Assembly: GCF_016902345.1 (NCBI RefSeq)
Contig: NZ_JACJLR010000004.1
Span: forward strand, 62,001-126,000
Origin: Mediterraneibacter glycyrrhizinilyticus
GTDB lineage: Bacteria; Bacillota; Clostridia; Lachnospirales; Lachnospiraceae
Direction: 5' to 3'
Length of the DNA: 64,000 nucleotides
The notes under the pieces were generated by a model that saw only the letters and a program-made list of their open reading frames with translations, had not been told where the DNA came from and did not search any database. Both the position numbers and the translations under genes were made by a program. Below are positions 26,067-35,068 of the stretch, one piece after another. Each line of letters starts with the position of its first letter. Positions within the stretch are counted from its first letter, which is position 1.

Positions 26067-27167
26067 ATGGAAAGCTACAGAAAACGGAGGATAAGGACAG
26101 GCCTTGCCCTGATCTGTTCTCTCGCAGTTACGCTTTCGGTTCTTCCTTTGTATGCGGAGGATGATATCGAAAGCCTGGAAAACCAAACCTCTGCCCTTGA
26201 AAATGAACTTAAAGATATCAATCAGGATATTCTCTCTCTAAGTGAAGAGATTTCCTCTACCGAGATGCAGGTAGAGATCTTAAATGGCGAGATCCAGAGG
26301 ACAAGCGACAATCTGGAAGAGGCCGAAGCCAATGAGGCACAGCAGTACGAAGACATGAAGACCCGGATTAAATATATGTATGAGCACGGCAATGCAACAC
26401 TCCTTGAGATGCTTTTTTCTGCCGAGAACATGACGGATTTTCTCAACAAAGCTGATTTTATTGAGAACCTCAGTGAATATGACCGGGAATCGCTGGACAA
26501 GCTGAAAGAGATTCATCAGCAGATCGAAGATGAGAAGAAGGCTCTGGAAGAGCAGCAGGCTTCTCTGAGCGAGCTTCAGTCAAATCTCGAGAACCAGCAG
26601 AAGGAACTTCGTACCAAAGCTAATGAAACTTCCACAAATCTGGAAGAAGTAAACCAGCGTCTTGAACAGGCCAAAAAGGAAGAAGCCGAAAGGATCGCCA
26701 GAGAAGAAGCAGCCCGCAAAGCGGCAGAAGAAGCTGCTGCACAGAACAGTTCATCCGGTTCTTCTTCAGGCGGATACGACAGTTCCATTATAAGCGGAGG
26801 TACGATCGATGCCTCTGTGGACGAAGTCACTTTATTTGCAGCACTGCTTGACTGTGAAGCGATTGGAGATTATGACGCAATGCTGGCTGTCGCGACAGTC
26901 ATCATGAACCGCGTGGAAAGCCCCCGGTTCGGAAACAGTATTACCTCTGTCATCTATGCCAGCGGACAGTTTGAACCCGTATGGACAGGACGTTTGGAAT
27001 CGAGACTCGAGATCGGCCCGAGCAGTCTTGCTCTGCAGGTAGCTCAGGATGCCATCAATGGTGCCAGACTCGCGGCAGTTGCCGATTGTTATTATTTCCT
27101 CTATGCGCCTTCCACCGATCGTGAAGGTGTCAACATCGGAGGTAATCTTTTCTTTACAAGCTGGTAA
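26067..27167 (+). CDS. Secreted coiled-coil protein with SleB/CwlJ-type cell-wall hydrolase domain
   Basis: 366 aa. A signal peptide is evident: RRIRTGLALICSLAVTLSVL then PLYAEDD, with cleavage likely after YA-E. Residues 33-215 form a long coiled coil (repeated LENQ, LSEEIS, LEEVNQRLEQAKKEEAERI), like the regulatory N-termini of PcsB and CwlO. A short Ala and Ser/Gly linker (SSGSSSGGYDSS) precedes a C-terminal Hydrolase_2 domain from about 255: DCEAIGDYDAMLAVATVIMN, RVESPRFGNSITSVIYASGQ, and YYFLYAPSTDREG. The domain cuts peptidoglycan in spore germination enzymes; in this arrangement a vegetative wall-remodelling role is as likely. Transcribed divergently from the HAD-uppP operon. Confidence 0.88.
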   Translation: MESYRKRRIRTGLALICSLAVTLSVLPLYAEDDIESLENQTSALENELKDINQDILSLSEEISSTEMQVEILNGEIQRTSDNLEEAEANEAQQYEDMKTRIKYMYEHGNATLLEMLFSAENMTDFLNKADFIENLSEYDRESLDKLKEIHQQIEDEKKALEEQQASLSELQSNLENQQKELRTKANETSTNLEEVNQRLEQAKKEEAERIAREEAARKAAEEAAAQNSSSGSSSGGYDSSIISGGTIDASVDEVTLFAALLDCEAIGDYDAMLAVATVIMNRVESPRFGNSITSVIYASGQFEPVWTGRLESRLEIGPSSLALQVAQDAINGARLAAVADCYYFLYAPSTDREGVNIGGNLFFTSW

Positions 27168-27170
27168 CAA

Positions 27171-27213
27171 AAAAGGGAAGGAATTTCATTTCAAATGAGT
27201 TCCTTCCCTTTTA
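27171..27213. terminator. Bidirectional terminator after the SleB-type gene
   Basis: AAAAGGGAAGGAA pairs with TTCCTTCCCTTTT, extended inward by TTCATTT/AAATGA. A/T runs flank both sides, so it can end the SleB-type gene on the plus strand and the kinase-fold gene arriving on the minus strand. Confidence 0.88.
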
Positions 27214-27270
27214 TCTTTGCCATACTGAGATCTTCCGTTTTCTTCTCATCCGGCACTATTTCCCGTGTTT

Positions 27271-28026
27271 TTACTGGTAATCAAATACGTCGATCCATTT
27301 CATCAGGAAATCTTTTTCCATCGCATTTTTTTTCGTGAGCTGAGCCGCCGCGACGATCGGGAGCCACTGCTGTACATACTGCCTTGCTGTATCACTTTTT
27401 TTACAGAACATATTGAGATACATGTCGGCTGTATCCTGATCCTTCAACGCAAACAGAAGATATGTCATTGCCGCGTCCGCACTGGCGTTCCCCTGTGTCG
27501 CATGGGCCCAGTCAACTACCGTCATCTTGCCGTTCTTCCCTACAATGACATTGCTCGGATTGAAGTCACCGTGGCACACTTTATTATGCTTTGGCATACT
27601 TTCCAGACGGGTCAGAAGCTCATACCTTGTAGTGGCATCTACTTCTTTCAAACTGTTGATCTGGCGGGAAAGTTTATCCTTCATGCCTTTCAGCAGCGGT
27701 GATGTCTTGCTGTGTATCTCAAGCTGCAGATCAACAAAATCATCCATGTATTTTTCCATGTTCTTGCGGTCAGACTGCATCATTTCTTCCAGCGTCTTTC
27801 CATCCTTGTACTCGATCACGATCGCCCATTTGCCATCGATCTGGGTAACCTCTTTCACCTTCGGAATATCGAGACCAGTCTCTTCAATCCTTGCAGTAAG
27901 AAGTGCTTCATTAAAAATATCCGACTTCGGATGAGTCTCACTGAATATTTTAACAATACTGTCATCACACTTATAAACTTCTTTGTAGGGACGCTTTACG
28001 ATCAGATTTTTCTCTTCTAATTTCAT
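27271..28026 (-). CDS. Kinase-fold phosphotransferase (APH/choline kinase-like family)
   Basis: 251 aa. The catalytic loop is VCHGDFNPSNVIVGKNGKMT (HGDxxxxN), and the metal-binding Asp is in VVDWAHATQGNASADAAMTY. The N-lobe has IVKIFSETHPKSDIFNEALL and WAIVIEYKDGKTLEEMM. This fold phosphorylates small hydroxylated molecules (choline, homoserine, sugars, aminoglycosides). Sequence does not say which; a resistance role should not be assumed. It has its own RBS (AGGAGG) and a TATAAT (28070-28075) upstream, and a Rex-like site lies farther upstream at 28153-28170. Confidence 0.8.
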   Translation of the reverse strand: MKLEEKNLIVKRPYKEVYKCDDSIVKIFSETHPKSDIFNEALLTARIEETGLDIPKVKEVTQIDGKWAIVIEYKDGKTLEEMMQSDRKNMEKYMDDFVDLQLEIHSKTSPLLKGMKDKLSRQINSLKEVDATTRYELLTRLESMPKHNKVCHGDFNPSNVIVGKNGKMTVVDWAHATQGNASADAAMTYLLFALKDQDTADMYLNMFCKKSDTARQYVQQWLPIVAAAQLTKKNAMEKDFLMKWIDVFDYQ

Positions 28027-28152
28027 GATCTTTTCCTCCTTAAAGGCGCTTTATATACTTGCTGCGTTCATTATAGATCAAAATACCCCTGAAGAAAAGA
28101 CTTCCCGGACATTTTTGTGCATTTTTTAACATACTTTTTTTGCTTTAAATTA

Positions 28153-28170
28153 TTGTTAATAATTTGTCAA
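28153..28170. promoter_or_regulatory. Rex-like operator between adhE and the kinase-fold gene
   Basis: TTGTTAA, TAAT, TTGTCAA: 13 of 14 fixed positions match the Rex consensus TTGTTAAnnnnTTAACAA if one allows TTGTCAA as two changes in the right arm (12 of 14 strictly). It shares TTGTCAA with the site overlapping the adhE promoter. It lies about 80 bases upstream of the TATAAT at 28070-28075 and just past the adhE terminator. Confidence 0.45.
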
Positions 28171-28220
28171 TAATAAGTGAGAGAAGAAAATAAGACACGC
28201 TTTTTTCAAAATACAATGCA

Positions 28221-28258
28221 AAGAGAGCCCTGCACTCTGAAAAATGCAAGGCTCTCTT
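28221..28258 (-). terminator. Terminator of adhE
   Basis: On the minus strand AAGAGAGCCTTGCA pairs with TGCAGGGCTCTCTT around a loop of about 10 bases, 18 bases past the adhE stop. The following T run is weak and interrupted (TTTGCATTGTATTTT). Confidence 0.7.
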
Positions 28259-28275
28259 CCAATTCGTTTTTCAGC

Positions 28276-30894
28276 TTATTTTCCGTAATAACATCTCAGA
28301 TAAATCTCCTTGATCTCTTTTACGAGCGGATATCTCGGATTTGCTGCCGTACACTGGTCGTTGAACGCCTGCTCGCTCATATCATCCAGTGTATCAAGGA
28401 AGTATTTCTCATCGATTCCGTAATCTTTGATCGTCTTCTTTATGCCGATCTTTTCTTTCAGATCTTCCAGTTTTGCAATGAAATTCTCAAACACTTCCTC
28501 GTCTGTGTTTCCGGTGCAGCCTGCAAAACGCCCAAGTTCAGCGTATCTCTGCAGTGCATGTGGATACTGATACTGGGAGAATGTTCCCATCTTTGTCGGA
28601 ACTTCAGCGGCATTGTATCTCATTACTTCTGTCAGAATCACTGCGTTTGCAACGCCGTGTGGCAGATGATGGAATGCACCCAGCTTGTGCGCCATCGAAT
28701 GGTTCACCCCAAGAAACGCATTTGCAAATGCCATTCCTGCCATACAGGAAGCGTTATGCATCGCCTCGCGTGCTTTCGGATCATTTGCGCCGTTCTCATA
28801 TGCCGACGGAAGATTCTCAAATACCATCTTGACCGCTTTCATTGCAAGTCCGTCTGTGTAATCTGTCGCCATAATAGATACGTACGCTTCGATCGCATGT
28901 GTCATAACGTCAATACCGGAAGCGCTTGTCAGTCCCTTCGGAGCAGTCATGGCATTGTCCACATCAACGATCGCCATGTTCGGAAGCAGTGCATAATCAG
29001 CAATCGGCCATTTCACGCCGGTTTCAGCGTCTGTGATGATCGCGAACGGAGTCACTTCGGAGCCGGTTCCTGAGGAAGTGGGGATTGCAACAAAATATGC
29101 CTTTTCTCCCATTTTCGGGAATGTGAACACTCTCTTGCGGATGTCCATGAAATCCATCGCCATATCCTCAAAGTCTGCCTCCGGATGTTCGTACATCAGC
29201 CACATGATCTTCGCAGCGTCCATTGCAGATCCACCGCCCAGAGCAATGATCGTATCAGGCTCGAAAGCTTTCATTTGTTTTACGCCTTCCTGTGCACACT
29301 GGAGTGTCGGATCCGGAGCGACATCATAGAAGCAGGTGTGCTGAATTCCCAGTTCATCCAGCTTCTTTTCGATCGGCGCTGCATTTCCGTTCTTGTAAAG
29401 GAATGTATCTGTTACGATGAACGCTTTCTTCTTGTGCATCACTGTTCCGAGCTCGTCCAGAGCAACCGGCATGCATCCCTTCTTAAAGTATACTTTTTCT
29501 GGTGTCCTGAACCACAGCATATTCTCTCTCCTCTCGGCAACAGTCTTCACATTCAGAAGATGTTTTACTCCAACGTTCTCTGATACAGAGTTTCCTCCCC
29601 ACGACCCACATCCCAGTGTCAATGAAGGAGCAAGTTTGAAGTTATACAGGTCACCGATCCCGCCCTGGGAAGACGGTGTATTGATCAGGACACGGCACGT
29701 CTTCATCGCCTCATAGTGTTTCTGTATCTTCTCTTTCTCCGCCGGATCCACATAGAGAGAAGAGGTATGTCCGTATCCGCCGTCAGCCACAAGCTGTGCT
29801 GCTTTCTCGAGAGCCTCATCGAAGGTCTTTGCACGGTACATTGCAAGTACAGGAGATAATTTTTCATGGGCAAACTCTTCGGAAATATCCACTGATTCTA
29901 CTTCACCGATCAGGATCTTCGTATTCTCCGGGACATCAACTCCCGCAAGCTTGGCGATCTCATAAGCAGATTTACCCGGGATCTTATTGTTGAGCGCTCC
30001 GTTGATAATGATTGTCTTTCGTACTTTATCAAGTTCTTCGCCCGGTTTCAGGAAATAGCAGCCTCTGTACTGAAATTCTTTCTTCACTGCGTCATATACG
30101 CTGTCGAGAACTGTAACAGACTGCTCGGAAGCACAGATCATACCGTTGTCAAAGGTTTTTGAATGTATGATCGAATTGACCGCCATCCTTACGTCAGCTG
30201 TATCGTCAATAATAACCGGCGTATTACCTGCTCCAACGCCAAGAGCCGGTTTCCCCGATGAATATGCTGATTTCACCATTCCCGGACCGCCAGTGGCAAG
30301 GATCAGATCAGAATCTCTCATGACTGTTGTTGTCAGTTCAAGCGACGGTGCATCGATCCATCCGATAATCCCCTCAGGAGCTCCGGCTTTCACAGCCGCG
30401 TCAAGAACAACTTTCGCCGCTGCGATAGTACACTTCTTTGCTGCCGGATGGGGACTGATGATAATGGCATTTCGCGTCTTCAGACAGATCAGAGTCTTAA
30501 AGATTGCCGTAGAAGTCGGATTGGTCGTCGGGATGACAGCCGCGATCAGACCGATCGGCTCAGCGACCTTCTTGATCCCATATGCCGGATCCTCCTCGAT
30601 CACGCCGCAGGTCTTCGTATTTTTATAAGCATTGTATATGTACTCTGCCGCGTAATGATTTTTGATGACCTTGTCCTCCATCACGCCTCTCTGCGTCTCT
30701 TCCACCGCCATCTTTGCCAGCGGAATACGCTGTTTGTTCGCAGCCATTGCAGCTTCGTAGAAAATCTTGTCTACCTGCTCCTGTGTAAATGTAGCGAAGA
30801 TCTTCTGAGCCTCACGCATGGCTTTCATTTTCGCCTCGAGAGCTTCTACGCTGTCGATGAACTCGGGCACCACTGCTTTTTCTTTCTCTGCCAT
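28276..30894 (-). CDS. adhE: Bifunctional acetaldehyde-CoA/alcohol dehydrogenase
   Basis: 872 aa, the full two-domain length. It reduces acetyl-CoA to acetaldehyde and then ethanol, regenerating NAD+ in fermentation; AdhE proteins build helical filaments (spirosomes). The N-terminal aldehyde dehydrogenase domain has the catalytic Cys in FDNGMICASEQSV at about 250. The C-terminal iron alcohol dehydrogenase domain begins near 450 with IALGGGSAMDAAKIMWLMYE and has iron-binding His residues in DVMTHAIEAYVS and NHSMAHKLGAFHHLPHGVAN. The gene stands alone with a strong promoter and Rex-like operators, which fits NADH-responsive control. Confidence 0.98.
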   Translation of the reverse strand: MAEKEKAVVPEFIDSVEALEAKMKAMREAQKIFATFTQEQVDKIFYEAAMAANKQRIPLAKMAVEETQRGVMEDKVIKNHYAAEYIYNAYKNTKTCGVIEEDPAYGIKKVAEPIGLIAAVIPTTNPTSTAIFKTLICLKTRNAIIISPHPAAKKCTIAAAKVVLDAAVKAGAPEGIIGWIDAPSLELTTTVMRDSDLILATGGPGMVKSAYSSGKPALGVGAGNTPVIIDDTADVRMAVNSIIHSKTFDNGMICASEQSVTVLDSVYDAVKKEFQYRGCYFLKPGEELDKVRKTIIINGALNNKIPGKSAYEIAKLAGVDVPENTKILIGEVESVDISEEFAHEKLSPVLAMYRAKTFDEALEKAAQLVADGGYGHTSSLYVDPAEKEKIQKHYEAMKTCRVLINTPSSQGGIGDLYNFKLAPSLTLGCGSWGGNSVSENVGVKHLLNVKTVAERRENMLWFRTPEKVYFKKGCMPVALDELGTVMHKKKAFIVTDTFLYKNGNAAPIEKKLDELGIQHTCFYDVAPDPTLQCAQEGVKQMKAFEPDTIIALGGGSAMDAAKIMWLMYEHPEADFEDMAMDFMDIRKRVFTFPKMGEKAYFVAIPTSSGTGSEVTPFAIITDAETGVKWPIADYALLPNMAIVDVDNAMTAPKGLTSASGIDVMTHAIEAYVSIMATDYTDGLAMKAVKMVFENLPSAYENGANDPKAREAMHNASCMAGMAFANAFLGVNHSMAHKLGAFHHLPHGVANAVILTEVMRYNAAEVPTKMGTFSQYQYPHALQRYAELGRFAGCTGNTDEEVFENFIAKLEDLKEKIGIKKTIKDYGIDEKYFLDTLDDMSEQAFNDQCTAANPRYPLVKEIKEIYLRCYYGK

Positions 30895-30939
30895 TTGATA
30901 ATTCCTCCTGTATTTGAATTATTCTTTCCTACATCGTTT

Positions 30940-30969
30940 AGTATACCTCTTTCGTTAAATATTTGTCAA
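30940..30969 (-). promoter_or_regulatory. adhE promoter overlapped by a degenerate Rex site
   Basis: On the minus strand perfect TTGACA (30964-30969), 18-base spacer, TATACT (30940-30945), about 46 bases before the adhE ATG. The stretch 30952-30969 reads TCGTTAA, ATAT, TTGTCAA, a degenerate Rex operator covering the -35 box, so a bound repressor would block RNA polymerase. Confidence 0.82.
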
Positions 30970-30977
30970 TATACTAT

Positions 30978-30995
30978 TTGTTAAATTATTAACGT
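30978..30995. promoter_or_regulatory. Rex operator upstream of adhE
   Basis: TTGTTAA, ATTA, TTAACGT matches 12 of 14 fixed bases of the Rex consensus TTGTTAAnnnnTTAACAA. It is 26 bases from the site overlapping the -35 box. Rex is known to repress adhE-type genes in clostridia until NADH accumulates. The remaining sequence to 31170 has no gene or clear signal. Confidence 0.72.
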
Positions 30996-31170
30996 TATTT
31001 TTTTAACATTCATTGTGCATTTCTGACAAAACATCTTTCTTTTTTAAAGTTTTTACTCCATGAAGTCATATTTCCGAACATTCGCCAGGGGGTTCTAAAA
31101 GATCCGCTTTCCGATCCTATACATTTGACGAGTTTCCGGGCAAGTCCAAACTTCGGTTCTCCGCCTTTAC

Positions 31171-31214
31171 AAAAAAAGCATTGATACATCTCCTGTGAAA
31201 TGTATCAATGCTTC
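31171..31214 (-). terminator. Terminator of the ribosomal superoperon
   Basis: On the minus strand AAGCATTGATACAT pairs perfectly with ATGTATCAATGCTT around a 10-base loop and is followed by seven T residues (31171-31177 as A on the plus strand). It lies 24 bases past the rplQ stop. Confidence 0.93.
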
Positions 31215-31237
31215 TTTGTCAGAATTATCTTTTTTAA

Positions 31238-31774
31238 TTAAACAAGCTCGATCAGAACTTCCATCGCAGCGTCACCTTTACGCTGTCCGATCTTCACGAT
31301 CCTTGTGTATCCGCCGTTGCGATCTGCATACTTCGGTGCGATCTCATCAAAGAGTTTTGCAACCATATCGACGCTCTTTGTGTTCGCTTTCTTTCCTGCT
31401 CCCTTTGCCGGAACCTCTTTTACCGGGTAAAGGACCTTCATCATCTCACGTCTGGCGTGAAGTCTGCTCGGCTGATCTTTTTTGATCTTTTTCTCAACTT
31501 CATCGTAAACAGTGACTTTCTTTCCGTCTACTACTTCTTTGACTCTCTTGCCGTCTTTATCTTTGCGGGCAACTTTTGCAGTAACTGTAACTTCGTCAAA
31601 GTTATCTTTCTCTCTTACTGCCATTGCGATCAGACCCTCCGCGATCTTGCGGATCTCTTTCGCTTTTGCCTCAGTAGTAACGATCTTGCCGTTGTTGAGC
31701 AGCGCCGTTACCTGGTTTCTTAACAGAGCTTTTCTCTGTCCTGATGTTCTGCCAAGTTTTCTATACTTTGCCAT
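31238..31774 (-). CDS. rplQ: 50S ribosomal protein L17
   Basis: 178 aa. The start MAKYRKLGRTSGQRKALLRN and the end GYTRIVKIGQRKGDAAMEVL are classic L17. Most bacterial L17 proteins are 115-130 aa; here about 50 extra charged residues sit in the middle (FDEVTVTAKVARKDKDGKRV through KEVPAKGAGKKANTK), a long form seen in clostridia. It is the last gene of the superoperon, next to rpoA, and is followed by the strong terminator. Confidence 0.97.
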   Translation of the reverse strand: MAKYRKLGRTSGQRKALLRNQVTALLNNGKIVTTEAKAKEIRKIAEGLIAMAVREKDNFDEVTVTAKVARKDKDGKRVKEVVDGKKVTVYDEVEKKIKKDQPSRLHARREMMKVLYPVKEVPAKGAGKKANTKSVDMVAKLFDEIAPKYADRNGGYTRIVKIGQRKGDAAMEVLIELV

Positions 31775-31862
31775 TTTTGTTATCCTCCATTTGGTTATGC
31801 ATCTTCGGGCTTATTAATCAAATGCTCTGTCATGCTCTTCGGACTTACTGACAGATATTCTA

Positions 31863-32822
31863 TTATTCTTCGCCGTGGTTCAGCTCAAGGTTGAGTTCTT
31901 TAAGCTTCGCCAGGACTTCTTCCAGAGATTTACGTCCCAGGTTACGAACCTTCATCATATCTTCCGGTGTCTTATTCGTGAGCTCTTCAACAGTGTTGAT
32001 CCCGGCTCTCTTCAGACAGTTGTAAGAACGAACAGAAAGTTCAAGTTCGTCGATACTCATCTCAAGCACTTTCTCTTTCTCGTCGTCTTCTTTCTCGATC
32101 ATCACTTCAGCCGCCTGAGCCACCTCTGACAGATCGATAAAGAGTTTCAGGTGCTCGCTCAGTACTTTTGCAGCAAGGCTCACTGCCTCGTCCGGGAGCA
32201 TCGTTCCTTTTGTCCATACATCGAGAGTCAGTTTATCATAGTCAGTGATCTGGCCCACACGGGTATTCTCCACTGACAGGTTTACTCTGTCTACCGGTGT
32301 ATAGATAGAATCGATCGGGATCACGCCAATCGGCATGTCTTCTGTCTTATTCTTATCAGCGCTTACATATCCCCTGCCCTTTGTGATGGTAAGTTCCATG
32401 TAAAGCTTGCTGTCTTTTCCACCGCTCAGAGTAGCAATAACCTGATCGGGGTTCACGATCTCGATATCAGAATCCGCCTGGATATCAGCACCTGTTACAA
32501 CGCCTTCTCCCTCGAACTCGATATAAGCAGTCTTCACTTCATCTGACTCTGATGTGTTCTTGATCGCCAGAGATTTCAGGTTCATGATGATCTCTGTCAC
32601 ATCTTCCTTAATGCCCGGTATGGAGCTGAATTCGTGCAGGACGCCGTCGATCTTCACAGAACTGATGGCCGCTCCCGGAAGAGAAGAAAGCATGATCCTT
32701 CTCAGGGAGTTCCCAAGTGTTGTTCCGTAACCTCTCTCAAGCGGTTCTACGACAAATCTGCCGTATTTTTTATCTTCTGAAACATCTGTAATCTCAATAT
32801 TCGGTTTATTAAAATCAAACAC
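31863..32822 (-). CDS. rpoA: RNA polymerase alpha subunit
   Basis: 319 aa, starting at GTG (32820-32822) with AAGGAGG 9 bases upstream. The N-terminal assembly domain has [20 protein letters not shown] then [12 protein letters not shown]. The C-terminal domain that contacts UP elements and activators starts near 250: [20 protein letters not shown] and [18 protein letters not shown]. The gap to rpsD is 112 bases, with no terminator seen, so it is expressed with the ribosomal genes. Confidence 0.98.
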   Translation of the reverse strand: MFDFNKPNIEITDVSEDKKYGRFVVEPLERGYGTTLGNSLRRIMLSSLPGAAISSVKIDGVLHEFSSIPGIKEDVTEIIMNLKSLAIKNTSESDEVKTAYIEFEGEGVVTGADIQADSDIEIVNPDQVIATLSGGKDSKLYMELTITKGRGYVSADKNKTEDMPIGVIPIDSIYTPVDRVNLSVENTRVGQITDYDKLTLDVWTKGTMLPDEAVSLAAKVLSEHLKLFIDLSEVAQAAEVMIEKEDDEKEKVLEMSIDELELSVRSYNCLKRAGINTVEELTNKTPEDMMKVRNLGRKSLEEVLAKLKELNLELNHGEE

Positions 32823-32934
32823 TACACAGACCCTCCTTATGGGTTAAAATATGTTGAGGGGGTACAATCTTTTCGTTACTGTTCAAAGTAACTCTTTCTT
32901 ATCAAAATAACTGCCGTTTTACAAAACCGATCAA

Positions 32935-33528
32935 TTATTTAGAATACAGCTCGACGATAAGCATCTCGTCAACCGGAACATCAATTGCCTCTCTCGCCGG
33001 AAGCTCTTTAACTGTACCTTTCAGATTCTCAGAATCAACATCCAGCCAATCCGGAATCAGGTTGCCGCCTGTTGCCTCAAGAATCTCTTTATATCTCTGT
33101 GAGCCTTTCTTTGTCTCTTTGATCTCAATCGTGTCACCGGCTTTTACAAGGTAAGAAGGAATGTTTACCTGCTTCCCGTTTACCAGCACATGCTTGTGGT
33201 CAACGATCTGTCTTGCCTCTTTTCTTGTTCTTGCAAGACCCATGCGGAAAACAACATTATCCAGTCTGGACTCCAGAAGTCTCATCAGGTTCTCACCTGT
33301 CATGCCTTCCATCTGTTTTGCCTTTGCATAGTAATTTCTGAACGGTTTCTCTAATACGCCGTAGATGAATTTCGCTTTCTGCTTCTCGCGTAACTGGAGA
33401 GCATACTCACTCATTTTTCTGTTTGATCTCTTTAACTGTCTGTTAGACTTCTTGTTGATTCCCAGATAAATCGGATCCATTCCAAGGGAACGGCATCTTT
33501 TAAGAACAGGAACTCTGTTTACTGCCAT
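32935..33528 (-). CDS. rpsD: 30S ribosomal protein S4
   Basis: 197 aa from the ATG at 33526-33528 (AGGAGGATAGAA upstream); an 8-residue longer frame lacks a ribosome site. MAVNRVPVLKRCRSLGMDPI opens the protein, and the S4 RNA-binding domain is at about 85-150 (RLDNVVFRMGLARTRKEARQ). The N-terminal zinc-binding Cys cluster found in some S4 proteins is absent, so it is the C-minus form. S4 nucleates 16S rRNA folding and can repress its own operon in other Firmicutes. Confidence 0.97.
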   Translation of the reverse strand: MAVNRVPVLKRCRSLGMDPIYLGINKKSNRQLKRSNRKMSEYALQLREKQKAKFIYGVLEKPFRNYYAKAKQMEGMTGENLMRLLESRLDNVVFRMGLARTRKEARQIVDHKHVLVNGKQVNIPSYLVKAGDTIEIKETKKGSQRYKEILEATGGNLIPDWLDVDSENLKGTVKELPAREAIDVPVDEMLIVELYSK

Positions 33529-33630
33529 TTCTATCCTCCTAAATTCATACATGCCGGCAAGCCCTTACGCCGCCGTCTTATTTCCTTCCAAAGTAACGCT
33601 AAAAAACGAACCTGCCAAAACGATCCGCGA

Positions 33631-34026
33631 TCAAACTCTTCTGCGTTTCGGCGGGCGGCATCCGTTGTGCGGAACCGGTGTTACGTCTTTGATGCTCACT
33701 ACATCGATGCCACATGCCTGAAGAGCGCGGATTGCTGCTTCTCTTCCTGATCCCGGTCCTTTTACGAAAACATCTACAGTTTTAAGACCATGTACTAATG
33801 CTGCCTTAGCTGCAGTCTCAGCTGCCATCTGTGCTGCATATGGAGTAGATTTCCTTGAACCTCTAAATCCCAGACCGCCTGCACTTGCCCATGAAAGAGC
33901 ATTTCCCTGTGTATCTGTCAGTGTAACAATTGTATTGTTAAAAGATGACTGGATGTGTGCTTGTCCTCGTTCAACGTTTTTCTTGACACGCTTTTTTGTT
34001 ACTTTTTTCGCAACTTTCTTAGCCAT
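33631..34026 (-). CDS. rpsK: 30S ribosomal protein S11
   Basis: 131 aa. A basic N-terminal tail ([20 protein letters not shown]) precedes the core: [40 protein letters not shown] and the end [15 protein letters not shown]. It forms part of the 30S platform near the mRNA exit. Standard position between rpsM and rpsD. Confidence 0.98.
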   Translation of the reverse strand: MAKKVAKKVTKKRVKKNVERGQAHIQSSFNNTIVTLTDTQGNALSWASAGGLGFRGSRKSTPYAAQMAAETAAKAALVHGLKTVDVFVKGPGSGREAAIRALQACGIDVVSIKDVTPVPHNGCRPPKRRRV

Positions 34027-34072
34027 TTAAACTAACCTACTTTCTCTATTCTTTCCTTAAATTTCTATCTGA

Positions 34073-34441
34073 TTATTTCTTCTTGTTTGCTACTGTTCTC
34101 TTAGGACCTTTGCATGTTCTTGCATTCGTCTTGGTCTTCTGTCCACGTACCGGAAGTCCTTTTCTGTGACGGATTCCACGGTAGCATCCGATTTCTTTCA
34201 GTCTCTTAATGTTCAGCTGAATCTCTCTTCTGAGGTCACCTTCTACAACCTGTGTCTCATCGATGACCGAACTGATCTTCTTTACTTCTTCACTTGTAAG
34301 ATCTCTTACGCGTGTGTCAGGATTTATTCCTGCCTCCGCAAGAATACGGCTTGCACTTGTTCTACCGATTCCGTAGATATAAGTCAGACCGATCTCTATA
34401 CGTTTGTCTCTTGGTAAGTCTACACCTGCAATACGAGCCAT
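34073..34441 (-). CDS. rpsM: 30S ribosomal protein S13
   Basis: 122 aa from the ATG at 34439-34441, with GGAGGAAAG upstream; a 5-residue longer frame has no ribosome site. [20 protein letters not shown], then [19 protein letters not shown] and the basic tail [19 protein letters not shown] are diagnostic. S13 contacts the 50S subunit and P-site tRNA from the 30S head. The upstream spacer to rpmJ is abnormally long (631 bases). Confidence 0.98.
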   Translation of the reverse strand: MARIAGVDLPRDKRIEIGLTYIYGIGRTSASRILAEAGINPDTRVRDLTSEEVKKISSVIDETQVVEGDLRREIQLNIKRLKEIGCYRGIRHRKGLPVRGQKTKTNARTCKGPKRTVANKKK

Positions 34442-34623
34442 GTGTCTTTCCTCCATTTTCTAAACTACTCTTTTTCTGCCAATTCATAAATGCCATGCAA
34501 GCTCGATTTCGCTTCGCTCCATCTCGCTGTGGCTGTGCGCCACATACATTTCCGTCTGTGTCACTGTCCGCAGACTGCCGTCTGCACAGTACCGCCGCCT
34601 GAAATGTGCATAGCTTGACAGGT

Positions 34624-34857
34624 TTACATATTGTCTTTAACTGAGGCTGCGGACGCCGCTGTATGGAATGGCTTTTTCCACAACTCTGGTGTTCGGCACC
34701 CTACCGGAAAGTTTCTCCGATATCCCAGCCCAGGGATGTTTTCATCCACATCCCCTTTCCCGGCACGAATCCTCTGAATCCGCCAATGCAAACGCCGGGT
34801 ATTAGAAGCAATATACAATTGCATCCGACCGCCATAAATGCCGGATACACAGACCAC
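34624..34857 (-). CDS. Hypothetical 77-codon frame in the rpmJ-rpsM spacer
   Basis: It would encode a basic 77-residue protein (YIASNTRRLHWRIQRIRAGK, then GDVDENIPGLGYRRNFPVGC and RTPELWKKPFHTAASAASVK). I do not recognise a domain. No good ribosome site precedes the start. The peptide has balanced composition and does not look like random translation, so it may be a remnant or part of a repeated genomic element. Real expression is doubtful. Confidence 0.25.
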   Translation of the reverse strand: MVCVSGIYGGRMQLYIASNTRRLHWRIQRIRAGKGDVDENIPGLGYRRNFPVGCRTPELWKKPFHTAASAASVKDNM

Positions 34858-34982
34858 TCGCTCTCACGGTACCTACAGAGCGGTGTATCCTTACTGTATA
34901 TTAAACAGCCCTACACACTGCCTGGTGTGTCGCGCTGTCAGCCGCCTAATTAATTGCACAAAATAACGATGGACGTTCGCCT

Positions 34983-35068
34983 CACTAAGCTCGAAAAAAC
35001 CTCGCTAAGTTCGCCGAACAGGCATCACACTAAGTTCAAGCTGCGCTTATCAGCTTGCTCTCACTAAG
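34983..35068. repeat. CACTAAG-type repeat block between rpmJ and rpsM
   Basis: CACTAAG occurs at 34983, 35028 and 35062. The 28 bases 34983-35010 are the exact reverse complement of 45560-45587, in the rplB-rplW spacer 10.5 kb away. A small hairpin AAGCTG...CAGCTT lies at about 35037-35056. The block borders the rpmJ stop. Confidence 0.85.

Noticed and set aside
27271-28026. Aminoglycoside resistance gene
   Set aside because: The kinase-fold motifs are shared by many small-molecule kinases, and nothing points to an antibiotic substrate or mobile context.
28177-29073. 298-codon plus-strand frame inside adhE
   Set aside because: Antisense to adhE, Cys/His/Arg-rich artefact composition.
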